NCBI GenBank assembly: GCA_002441445.1
Contig: DJWC01000051.1
Span: 1,260 to 8,339 of the forward strand
Source of the DNA: Pusillimonas sp. UBA6240
GTDB lineage: Bacteria > Pseudomonadota > Gammaproteobacteria > Burkholderiales > Burkholderiaceae_B
DNA: 7,080 bases
Reading direction: 5' to 3'
Shown here: in pieces, positions 1 through 6,115 of the stretch
Numbering within the stretch: the stretch's first letter is position 1
How the letters are laid out: every line of letters begins with the position of its first letter
Notes under the pieces: generated by a model
What the model saw: the letters and a program-made list of their open reading frames with translations, nothing else
Databases searched by the model: none
What the model was told of the DNA's origin: nothing
Position numbers and translations under genes: made by a program

Positions 1-163
1 CCGCATCCAGCAGGCCGCAGGCGGGCTGGAAGAGCGCATCCGCGAAATCGATGTGCAGGAAGCCACACTCGACCAGCTCGACATCAAGCTGGTGGAGCTG
101 ACCGACTACCTGATCTCGTCGAACGACACGCACGCGCTGTCCACGGAACTGGAGTTCGCCTGA
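1..163 (+). CDS. C-terminal fragment of an unrecognised coiled-coil-like protein (5' end outside window)
   Basis: The frame beginning at base 2 is open from the window edge to a TGA at 161-163 and gives 53 residues, starting RIQQAAGGLEERIREID and ending STELEFA. The first 35 or so residues are rich in Glu, Asp, Gln, Ile and Leu with hydrophobic positions spaced like heptads (I, L, I, I, V, L, L, I, L), which suggests a helical or coiled-coil C-terminus. There is no Cys, no membrane segment and no motif I can name. It is taken as coding because its stop overlaps the inferred mutY start as CTGA, a typical arrangement for coupled genes, and because a GGAG for mutY lies within its last codons. 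I do not recognise the family. Function cannot be assigned from this fragment. Confidence 0.6.
   Translation, partial: RIQQAAGGLEERIREIDVQEATLDQLDIKLVELTDYLISSNDTHALSTELEFA
151..154 (+). promoter_or_regulatory. Shine-Dalgarno GGAG that decides the mutY start
   Basis: GGAG at 151-154 lies 5 bases before the CTG at 160-162, which is normal spacing for bacterial initiation. It sits inside the last codons of the upstream gene, whose TGA at 161-163 overlaps the CTG. This supports starting mutY at the unusual CTG by coupled translation. The site is read directly from the sequence; its use is inferred. Confidence 0.55.
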
Positions 164-1326
164 GCGGTACTTCGCCGCAAGGCGATTTCGCAGCGCAGGT
201 CGTCCAGTGGCAAAAGGTCCACGGACGCAATAGCCTGCCCTGGCAGAACACGCAGGATCCCTACCGGGTCTGGCTGTCGGAAATCATGCTGCAGCAAACG
301 CAGGTGGCGACCGTCATCGACTATTACCATCGTTTTCTGCAGCGCTTTCCCGATATCGCCGCGCTGGCCTCGGCCACCCAGGAAGAAGTTATGCCCTATT
401 GGGCGGGGCTGGGCTATTACGCCAGGGCGCGCAATCTGCATCGCTGCGCGCAAGTCATCCAGGCGGAATGGGGCGGCCGGTTTCCGCCCACATCCAGCCA
501 GATCGCCGAGCTCCCAGGCATAGGACGCTCGACGGCCGCCGCCATCGCCGCATTCGCCTATGGCGAACGCAGCCCCATCATGGACGGCAATGTGAAGCGT
601 GTCTTTACGCGCTACTTCGGCATCCATGGGGAAGCCGGCGCCAGGCAGACCGAGCAGGCGTTGTGGGCCAAGGCCGAGGCGGTGCTGCAAGCCGCCCCCG
701 CCGCGCTGGACATGGCCGCCTATACGCAGTCCCTGATGGATCTGGGGTCGGATTGCTGCACGCGCAGCCGGCCCGACTGCCCGTCCTGTCCTTTGCGGGA
801 CGGCTGCTACGCTTATCGCCACGATAAACAGTCGGCGCTGCCCAGCCCCAGGAAAAAAAAGGCCAGCCCCGAGCGGCAATGCAAAATGCTGATCCTCAAG
901 CGCGGCGGCCGCATCCTGCTGGAGCGCCAACCGTCGCCGGGCATCTGGGGCGGCCTCTGGAGCCTGCCCCGCTACGAAGACGAGCTGCAATTGCGCGCGG
1001 CCTGCGCGGAACTGATGGCGGACGCGAGCCAGGCGCGGCGCATGGCCGGCCTGACGCATGTGTTCACGCATTTCAGGCTGCACATCGAACCCTGGTATCT
1101 GGATAGCGGTCTGGAAAGCGGAACAGCGGAGAGCGGAACAGCGGAGAGCGGAATATCGGCTGCGGCGCCGCGGCCGGACTCCGCCCCTGTGCGCCAGTGG
1201 CTGCCCATCGAAGCGCTGGCGGCGGCCGCCTTGCCCGCGCCCGTCCGCAAGATACTGGACGGCTTGTTCCCCGAGGCCGCGGCCGCCGACGCCCCGCAAG
1301 CCAGCCTGCCCTTGTGCCAGCCCTGA
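160..1326 (+). CDS. mutY: Adenine DNA glycosylase MutY (inferred CTG start)
   Basis: MutY removes adenine mispaired with 8-oxoguanine or guanine, a cytoplasmic base-excision repair step that prevents G:C to T:A transversions. With a start at CTG 160 the protein has 388 residues (E. coli MutY has about 350). In order it shows LPWQN (26-30), the catalytic-Glu motif LSEIMLQQTQV (Glu41), GYYARARN (85-92), the helix-hairpin-helix LPGIGRSTA (118-126), catalytic Asp142 in MDGNVKR with Lys146, and the 4Fe-4S cysteines 200, 207, 210 and 216 (C-X6-C-X2-C-X5-C). The C-terminal NUDIX-like 8-oxoG-recognition domain has WGGLWSLP (263-270) and LTHVFTHF (298-305). No ATG, GTG or TTG lies in frame before the internal ATG at 286, and that ATG would remove Glu41. 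Frame 1 stays open to the window edge. The C-terminal domain carries an ESGTA-type repeat (319-333) and ends in an Ala/Pro-rich tail. The gene follows and overlaps an unrecognised gene and converges on rodA. Identity is certain; the start is probable. Confidence 0.95.
   Translation: MSGTSPQGDFAAQVVQWQKVHGRNSLPWQNTQDPYRVWLSEIMLQQTQVATVIDYYHRFLQRFPDIAALASATQEEVMPYWAGLGYYARARNLHRCAQVIQAEWGGRFPPTSSQIAELPGIGRSTAAAIAAFAYGERSPIMDGNVKRVFTRYFGIHGEAGARQTEQALWAKAEAVLQAAPAALDMAAYTQSLMDLGSDCCTRSRPDCPSCPLRDGCYAYRHDKQSALPSPRKKKASPERQCKMLILKRGGRILLERQPSPGIWGGLWSLPRYEDELQLRAACAELMADASQARRMAGLTHVFTHFRLHIEPWYLDSGLESGTAESGTAESGISAAAPRPDSAPVRQWLPIEALAAAALPAPVRKILDGLFPEAAAADAPQASLPLCQP
1113..1157 (+). repeat. 15-base in-frame tandem repeat inside mutY
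   Basis: Three consecutive 15-base units lie at 1113-1127 (GGAAAGCGGAACAGC), 1128-1142 (GGAGAGCGGAACAGC) and 1143-1157 (GGAGAGCGGAATATC). Units 1 and 2 differ by one base. A further degenerate partial copy, GGATAGCGGTCT, precedes them at 1101-1112. The period is a multiple of three, so the array encodes repeated E-S-G-T-A (residues 319-333 of MutY) without breaking the frame. It falls in the region between the FTH segment and WLPIEAL of the NUDIX-like domain, where I recall E. coli MutY having an unrelated sequence. Confidence 0.85.
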
Positions 1327-1392
1327 CAGCGGCATCCGGGACCCGCCGCCCGGCGACCGCGGGACACAGGCCGGAGCATGCGGCGTCCCGCC
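1327..1392. other. Convergent intergenic gap mutY/rodA
   Basis: These 66 bases separate the mutY TGA from the rodA stop. The sequence is very GC-rich and holds only the inverted repeats described for 1359-1391. I see no open frame with start and Shine-Dalgarno, no T-run and no promoter-like pair. The end of transcription for both units must lie here or inside the opposing gene. Confidence 0.7.
1359..1391. terminator. Weak inverted repeat between the convergent mutY and rodA
   Basis: GCGGGAC at 1359-1365 pairs with GTCCCGC at 1385-1391 (7 bp, 19-base loop). A further GCC/GGC pairing (1370-1372 with 1382-1384) is possible across a 4-base bulge. It sits after the mutY TGA (1324-1326) and directly beyond the rodA stop (TAG, read on the - strand at 1395-1393), where a shared bidirectional terminator would be expected. 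Neither strand has a proper T-run behind the stem (CCTATT on +, none on -). A competing short stem, CCCGC 1342-1346 with GCGGG 1359-1363, is also possible. The role as a terminator rests mainly on position. Confidence 0.3.
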
Positions 1393-2529
1393 CTATTGGC
1401 GTACCGGCCGGTAGCGGCTGATGCTCATCAATATCCCGCAGGCCGCGCCCAGTGTCAGCAAGGCCGTTCCGCCATAGCTCATGAAAGGCAGAGGCACGCC
1501 CACCACCGGCAGAATGCCCGTCACCATGCCGATGTTCACAAACACATAGACGAAGAACATCATGGACATGGAGCCCGCCAGCAAGCGGCTGAACTGCGTA
1601 TGGGCCTTGACGGCGATAGCCAGCCCGCGCACCACCAGCAAGCCGTACAGCACCAGCAGCATGATGCCGCCATACAGGCCGAATTCCTCGGCATAAACGG
1701 CGAAGATGAAATCCGTGGTGCGTTCCGGGATGAAATCCAGGTGGGCCTGGGTGCCCATCATATAGCCCTTGCCGTAGATGCCGCCGGAACCCACCGCTAT
1801 CATGGACTGTATCGTGTGGAAACCCTTGCCCAGGGGGTCCGAACTGGGGTCCAGCAGCGTGCAGACGCGGTATTTCTGGTATTCGTGCAGGACCACCCAA
1901 TCCACCTCGGGCCTGCAGATATCGTGCTCGTAATACACCAGCGTACTCAGGCCGGCCGCCAGGACGAGCACGATGGGAATGAGCAGCCTGAACGACAGGC
2001 CGCCGAAATAAATCACGCAAAACCCCGAGCCGAAAACCAGCAAGGCCGTTCCCAGGTCGGGCTGAAGAACGATCAGCCCGAACGGAACCGCCAGCAGGAT
2101 CCCCGCCACAAAAAAGTCCAGTATCCGCAGCCTGCCCTGGTTGCGATGAAAATACCAGGCCAGCATCAAAGGCACTGAAATCTTCAACATCTCGGAAGGC
2201 TGGATGCGCACCACGCCCAGGTTGAGCCAGCGCGTGGCCCCCTTGCTGGTTTCCCCGAAAAACTCCACGCCCAGCAGCAGCGCCACGCCTATGGCGTAGA
2301 AGTAGGGGGCCAGCCGCATCAGCAGCGGCGGCGGCACCATGGCGGCGCCCCACATGAAAGCAAAGGCGATCAGGAAGTTGCGCGATTGGTCGGCGAAGCG
2401 CCAGTCCGTACCGCCCACCGCCGAATGCATGACCGTCATGCCCAGTATGCTCATCAGGACCAGCAGGGCCAGCAGCGGCCAGTCGAAGGCCGTAAGCGCC
2501 CTGATCGCCCATTGCACGATGCGTTTCAT
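1393..2529 (-). CDS. rodA: SEDS peptidoglycan glycosyltransferase RodA (MrdB)
   Basis: RodA polymerises lipid II into glycan strands as partner of PBP2 in the elongasome and is an integral inner-membrane protein with about ten helices. The product has 378 residues (E. coli about 370). SEDS hallmarks are KGATRWLNLG (96-105), RIQPSEMLKI (108-117), LQPDLGTALLV (155-165), the loop with SDPLGKGFHTIQS (230-242), FIPERTTDFIFAVYAEEFG (266-284) with the expected essential Asp273 of the TDF element, and the C-terminal VPLPFMSYGG (345-354). Its ATG overlaps the mrdA stop as ATGA (2529-2526), so translation is probably coupled to PBP2; a GGGG lies about 6 bases before the ATG. It is the last gene of the mre-mrd cluster and converges on mutY. 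One oddity is that Cys205 and Cys223 both lie in the loop predicted to be periplasmic, 201-272. Family and function are secure. Confidence 0.97.
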   Translation of the reverse strand: MKRIVQWAIRALTAFDWPLLALLVLMSILGMTVMHSAVGGTDWRFADQSRNFLIAFAFMWGAAMVPPPLLMRLAPYFYAIGVALLLGVEFFGETSKGATRWLNLGVVRIQPSEMLKISVPLMLAWYFHRNQGRLRILDFFVAGILLAVPFGLIVLQPDLGTALLVFGSGFCVIYFGGLSFRLLIPIVLVLAAGLSTLVYYEHDICRPEVDWVVLHEYQKYRVCTLLDPSSDPLGKGFHTIQSMIAVGSGGIYGKGYMMGTQAHLDFIPERTTDFIFAVYAEEFGLYGGIMLLVLYGLLVVRGLAIAVKAHTQFSRLLAGSMSMMFFVYVFVNIGMVTGILPVVGVPLPFMSYGGTALLTLGAACGILMSISRYRPVRQ

Positions 2530-4577
2530 GGCCGGCCCCGCCTGCTTGCGGCGGCATGCTCGCGCGTCTGCCCGCGGGTGGTGTTGCGCGAAACGTCGGA
2601 CGACTCCTCTTCGTCGGACGCCGGCATGTCCTCGGGGCGCAATATCGCGTCCATCGATTCGCCCCGCGCCCCTTCCTCCACGGGCTCGACGGGCGCCGGA
2701 TCGGAGGGCTGGGCCTTGGCCTGGGCCAGGCGCTCGGGCGACAGCCAGTAATCAAATACCGCGCGCGCGATGGGCGCCGCGACGGAGCCGCCCCAACCGC
2801 CGTTTTCGACGATCAGCGCCACGGCTATCTGCGGGTTCTCGATGGGCGCATAAGCCATGAACAGCGCATGGTCGCGCAAGCGCTCATCCACCGCGCTGGC
2901 GTTGTATTTCGAGCCCCTCAAGCTGTAGACCTGCGCCGTGCCCGTTTTGCCCGCGGCCTGATAAGGCGCGCCCTGGAACGCCTTGCGCGCGGTTCCCTTG
3001 CGTATCACGTCCGCCATGGCGTTGCGCACGACGGCCAGGTTTTCGGGCTTGAGCGGAATGGTATAGGACGGCTCGGTGACCGTGCGCTTCATCTGGCCAG
3101 TCTGCGCATTGCGCACGATGCTGACCAGATGGGGCTTCATATAGGCGCCGCCATTCGCCAGCACGGAGGTGGCCTGCGCCAGCTGCAGCAGGGTGAAGGC
3201 GTTGTATCCCTGCCCGACCGCCACGGAAACCGTTTCACCCGCATACCAGCGTTGCTGCGCGGGCTTTTTGTAGGCCTTGCGCTTCCATTCGGTGGACGGC
3301 AATACGCCGCGCCGCTCGCCGTCCAGATCTATGCCGGTGATCTGGCCGAAGCCGAACTGCTTGCTGAAGTCGTGTAGCGCATTCACCCCTATTTCGGGCC
3401 CCAATGAAAAGAAATACGTATCGGACGACACCACAATGGCCCGATGCATGTCCGTCGGCCCATAAGCGGCGCCCCCGGCGTTGCGGAAACGCTGGCCGCC
3501 GAATTCGAAATAGCCCGGATCGGATATGCGCTGCGTGGCCGAGCGCTTGCCCAGTTCCAGCGCCGCCAGCGCGACAAAAGGCTTGTAGGTCGACCCGATG
3601 GGATAAGTGCCGTAGAGAGGCCGGTTGATCAGCGGGTGGTCGGGAGAATCGTTCAGCTTGCGCCAGTTTTCCACATCTATCCCGTCGATGAACAAATTGG
3701 GGTCGAAAGAAGGCGCGGATACGAAAGCCAGCACATCGCCGGTCTGCGGCTCGATGGCCACCAGCGCGCCGCGCCGGCCCTCGAACTGCTCTTCGGCCGC
3801 CTTCTGCAAGCCTATGTCTATGGACAGGTGCAAATCCGCCCCGGGGACGGGGTCGATGCGGCTGAGCGTGCGAACCGGGCGGCCGGTGGCCGTGACCTCG
3901 ACCTCTTCTATGCCCGTGCGTCCGTGCAGCGCTTCTTCCCAAGTCTTTTCTATGCCTTTTCTGCCTATGACATTGCTGCCGCGGTAGTTGCCCAGGCGCC
4001 CCTGTTCTTCCAAGGTGCTCAGGTCAGCCTCTGAAATGCGGCCGACATAGCCGATGACGTGCGCGGCCGATTCGCCCTGTGGATATTCGCGCACCCAGCG
4101 CGCGCTCAGCTCCACGCCGGGGAACTTGTAGGAATGCGCGGCGAACCATGATGCTTCCATGTCGTTCAGATTGTTGCGAAGCAGCACCGGCGAGTAGCGC
4201 CCGCTCTGGTTCATGGCCTGCATGAAACGCTTGCGGTCCGAAGCGCTGAGATAGACCAGCGCGCCCAGTTCGTCCAGCACATCCTTGATGTCGCCGTCGA
4301 CATGGGCGGGCACGACGGAAAGCGTATAGTCGCGGTAATTCCTGGCCAGCACCACCCCGTTGCGGTCCAGGATTTCGCCGCGCCGCGGCGGGATGGGCAC
4401 GACCGCGATCCGGTTCTGGTCGGCGCGCGCCGCCAGGCCTTCGTGGCGCACCACCTGCAAATACCACAGGCGCCCCGCCAGCCCCAGAAAACACAGCATG
4501 GCGAAAACGCCGGCCACCACGACGCGTATCAGCATGCGCCGCTTCTGATGGTGGGTGGTTTTCTTGAATTCGAACAT
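2526..4577 (-). CDS. mrdA: Penicillin-binding protein 2 (elongasome transpeptidase MrdA)
   Basis: PBP2 cross-links new peptidoglycan during cell elongation with RodA. It is a class B PBP with one N-terminal membrane anchor and a periplasmic body. The 683-residue product has a basic cytoplasmic start, a membrane helix at about 17-40, the dimerisation-domain element PPRRGEILDRNG (63-74), and the transpeptidase motifs STYK with catalytic Ser329/Lys332, SSD (384-386, the SXN-type position, followed by TYFF) and KTG at 544-546 (AGKTGTAQV). E. coli PBP2 has about 633 residues; the extra length is mostly a C-terminal tail from about 613 to 683, rich in Pro, Glu, Asp and then Arg, probably disordered and periplasmic. 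The ATG at 4577 lies 26 bases after the mreD stop, and no clear Shine-Dalgarno precedes it (CACGACCC). The next in-frame ATG (codon 15) has AGAAGCGG before it but would trim the basic cytoplasmic segment. The stop overlaps the rodA ATG. Confidence 0.97.
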   Translation of the reverse strand: MFEFKKTTHHQKRRMLIRVVVAGVFAMLCFLGLAGRLWYLQVVRHEGLAARADQNRIAVVPIPPRRGEILDRNGVVLARNYRDYTLSVVPAHVDGDIKDVLDELGALVYLSASDRKRFMQAMNQSGRYSPVLLRNNLNDMEASWFAAHSYKFPGVELSARWVREYPQGESAAHVIGYVGRISEADLSTLEEQGRLGNYRGSNVIGRKGIEKTWEEALHGRTGIEEVEVTATGRPVRTLSRIDPVPGADLHLSIDIGLQKAAEEQFEGRRGALVAIEPQTGDVLAFVSAPSFDPNLFIDGIDVENWRKLNDSPDHPLINRPLYGTYPIGSTYKPFVALAALELGKRSATQRISDPGYFEFGGQRFRNAGGAAYGPTDMHRAIVVSSDTYFFSLGPEIGVNALHDFSKQFGFGQITGIDLDGERRGVLPSTEWKRKAYKKPAQQRWYAGETVSVAVGQGYNAFTLLQLAQATSVLANGGAYMKPHLVSIVRNAQTGQMKRTVTEPSYTIPLKPENLAVVRNAMADVIRKGTARKAFQGAPYQAAGKTGTAQVYSLRGSKYNASAVDERLRDHALFMAYAPIENPQIAVALIVENGGWGGSVAAPIARAVFDYWLSPERLAQAKAQPSDPAPVEPVEEGARGESMDAILRPEDMPASDEEESSDVSRNTTRGQTREHAAASRRGRP

Positions 4578-4603
4578 GGGTCGTGACGATAGCGCTGCCG
4601 GAT

Positions 4604-5179
4604 TCAGGGGCCGGGGTCCGGATCATCCAGGCGGCGTTGCGGCAGCTGCAGCAGCAGATCCGCCAGCGGCCACAGCGCCACGGTGAACAAAGCCGACCAC
4701 AGCCAGCCCCAGCCCGCCCATTCGCCTGACAGCCAGGCATAAGCCAGGCGGGCCAGGCCTTCGGACATGACCACGATGGGCAGAATATGCAGCGCCTGGA
4801 CGACGGCGTGAAAGCGCAATAGCCTGCGCCGCAGGACGATGACGCCGTATGCGGCCAGCGTATAGGCCAGCGCCTGCCCGCCGAGCAGGGCCGAGTCGTG
4901 CACGTCCATGAGCAGGCCGAAAGAGAAAGCCACCAGCATGGACACGCGCTGGGGCTCGTGCAGGCACCAGAAAGCGATCACCAGCAAAAGCAGATCGGGA
5001 GCCGGTTCCCACAGCCGCCACGGCAGCAGCGATATCATCCAGACCAGTATCAGCGTGAACCAGATGAAGACCACGCTGTACGGCTTCTTGAACGGCGAAC
5101 TGTCGATGGGCTGCAGGGCGCTCAGCTGGGAGCGCCTGTAAGCGGACACGGGCACGCTGTCATTCGGTCTGCGAACCAT
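4604..5179 (-). CDS. mreD: Rod shape-determining protein MreD
   Basis: MreD is a small integral inner-membrane protein that works with MreC to connect MreB filaments to the wall-synthesis enzymes. The chosen start, ATG at 5179 (MVRRPNDSVPVSAYRR), gives 191 residues (E. coli about 162). After a roughly 34-residue hydrophilic N-terminus come about five hydrophobic segments: about 35-52, 61-73, 80-92 with FGLLMDVHDSALLGG (87-101), which resembles the family's conserved element, 102-116, and 127-180 as two further helices. The frame is open further upstream to 5302, but that part is Arg/Pro/Ser-rich and is antiframe sequence of mreC. A GAGAG lies 8 bases before ATG 5179. The gene overlaps the 3' end of mreC by 20 bases and ends 26 bases before mrdA. 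Identity rests on context plus topology, since MreD sequences are poorly conserved. Confidence 0.93.
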   Translation of the reverse strand: MVRRPNDSVPVSAYRRSQLSALQPIDSSPFKKPYSVVFIWFTLILVWMISLLPWRLWEPAPDLLLLVIAFWCLHEPQRVSMLVAFSFGLLMDVHDSALLGGQALAYTLAAYGVIVLRRRLLRFHAVVQALHILPIVVMSEGLARLAYAWLSGEWAGWGWLWSALFTVALWPLADLLLQLPQRRLDDPDPGP

Positions 5180-6047
5180 GGGACATGCTCTCTTGCTTGG
5201 CTTCGTGCGCGGACACGTCGACCCGCAGGACCAGGAAATGACGATAGCGCTCGGGGTGCGACAAGGGTGTGGCGGTCGCCAGCGCGAAGCCCGATGCGGC
5301 ATCGCGGGTGACGCTATCCACCGTGGCCACCGACAGGCCCGCCGGAAAAAGGCCGCCGATGCCGCTGGTGATCAGGGTATCCCCGGGCTCCAGGTCGACA
5401 TTGGCGGTCAGGTAGCGCACTTCGACCTTGCCCGATACATTGCCGCCAAAAGCGATCAGGCGCAAGCCGTTGCGCAGCACCTGCACGGGTATGGACACCC
5501 TGTCATCGGTCAGCAGCGCGGCCTCCGAGGTGAAAGGCGTCACCCTGACGATCTGGCCCACCACCCCGCCTTCGTCGATGACCGGCATCCCCGGCCTGAT
5601 GCCGCTGGACGTACCCTTGTTGAAGACCAGATGGTGCGAAAATGCGTTGGGGGGTTCGTACAGGACCTCGACCGCCACCGCCTGCTGCGTCACCGCTTCC
5701 GCCACGTTCAGCAAGCGGCGCAGTTGTTCGTTTTCAGCGGCGAGCTGCGCGGCATGCGTGGAAAGCTGGGCGAGCTCGATGCGCTGGCGCTGCAGCGCTT
5801 CTTTTTCGGTGCGCGCCAGGGCGGCCGCGTCGGTCCAGTCGTTGAAGCGCTCCACGGCGTCGCGCGGCGCGAACATCAAGCGCTGGAAGGGATAGATGCT
5901 TACCGAAATGGCCTGTCTGACCGGATCCAGCACAGTCCAGCGCGCATCCACGACGAGCAGGCCGAGCGCCAGCGCCACGAGCACGAATAATCTGAACTCG
6001 GCGGTGGGGCCGCGCTTGAATAGCCTGATCGTGCCGGTTTCTTGCAT
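5160..6047 (-). CDS. mreC: Rod shape-determining protein MreC
   Basis: MreC is a bitopic inner-membrane protein whose periplasmic domain binds PBP2 and activates the elongasome. The 295-residue product (E. coli about 367, B. subtilis about 290) has a short cytoplasmic N-terminus, a membrane helix at about 19-35 (FRLFVLVALALGLLVV), a periplasmic coiled coil at about 72-118 rich in Ala, Leu, Glu and Gln (AALARTEKEALQRQRIELAQ), and the two-lobed beta domain with FNKGTSSGIRPGMPV (142-156), GGVVGQIVRV (160-169), DDRVSIPVQV (181-190) and PGDTLITSGIGGLFPAGL (221-238). The tail from about 277 is short and polar. ATG 6047 is the natural start from family alignment by memory; no clear Shine-Dalgarno is seen before it (GTCTTTATCC). 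It lies 68 bases after mreB, the widest gap in the cluster, and overlaps mreD by 20 bases at its end. Confidence 0.96.
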   Translation of the reverse strand: MQETGTIRLFKRGPTAEFRLFVLVALALGLLVVDARWTVLDPVRQAISVSIYPFQRLMFAPRDAVERFNDWTDAAALARTEKEALQRQRIELAQLSTHAAQLAAENEQLRRLLNVAEAVTQQAVAVEVLYEPPNAFSHHLVFNKGTSSGIRPGMPVIDEGGVVGQIVRVTPFTSEAALLTDDRVSIPVQVLRNGLRLIAFGGNVSGKVEVRYLTANVDLEPGDTLITSGIGGLFPAGLSVATVDSVTRDAASGFALATATPLSHPERYRHFLVLRVDVSAHEAKQESMSHGSQTE

Positions 6048-6115
6048 GGATAAAGACGCTTAGCCCTGGATACGCCCGGCGCACGCGTATCGGCACCCGA
6101 CGGATACCCGGGCTG
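6048..6115 (-). other. mreB-mreC intergenic gap with a stem-loop
   Basis: This 68-base gap is the only sizeable one inside the mre-mrd cluster. GATACGC at 6069-6075 is the exact inverted complement of GCGTATC at 6085-6091, giving a 7-bp stem with a 9-base loop. An outer pairing, AGCCC 6062-6066 with GGGCT 6110-6114, could enclose it. In the transcript (- strand) the hairpin is followed by CAGGGCTAAGCGTCTTTATCC and then the mreC ATG, so there is only a broken T-rich patch and not a convincing terminator. Such an element could partly stop transcription or set an mRNA end so that MreB exceeds MreC and MreD; this is inference. Confidence 0.5.

Noticed and set aside
286..288. ATG 286 as the mutY start
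   Set aside because: It would delete the catalytic Glu of LSEIMLQQTQ and the conserved LPWQN segment.
106..1335. Long open frame of about 409 codons on the - strand opposite mutY
   Set aside because: It is antisense to a gene with all MutY catalytic and Fe-S residues. The product is Arg/Gly/Gln-rich with no domain, as expected for shadow frames in GC-rich DNA.
1378..2178. 266-codon + strand frame opposite rodA, rich in His and Gln
   Set aside because: Composition is typical of antisense to a membrane protein gene. No Shine-Dalgarno or recognisable domain is seen.
1073..2755. Open frame of about 560 codons on the - strand covering rodA and the ends of mutY and mrdA
   Set aside because: It is a shifted frame of rodA with Arg/Gly/Pro/Ala-rich composition and no motif, while RodA in the neighbouring frame has full SEDS hallmarks.
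2556..3377. 273-codon + strand frame opposite mrdA
   Set aside because: Arg/Gly/His-rich shadow of the PBP2 gene; no supporting signal.
5180..5302. Upstream extension of the mreD frame by 41 codons
   Set aside because: The extra residues are Arg/Pro/Ser-rich and lie wholly within mreC coding sequence. ATG 5179 with GAGAG before it gives a normal MreD.
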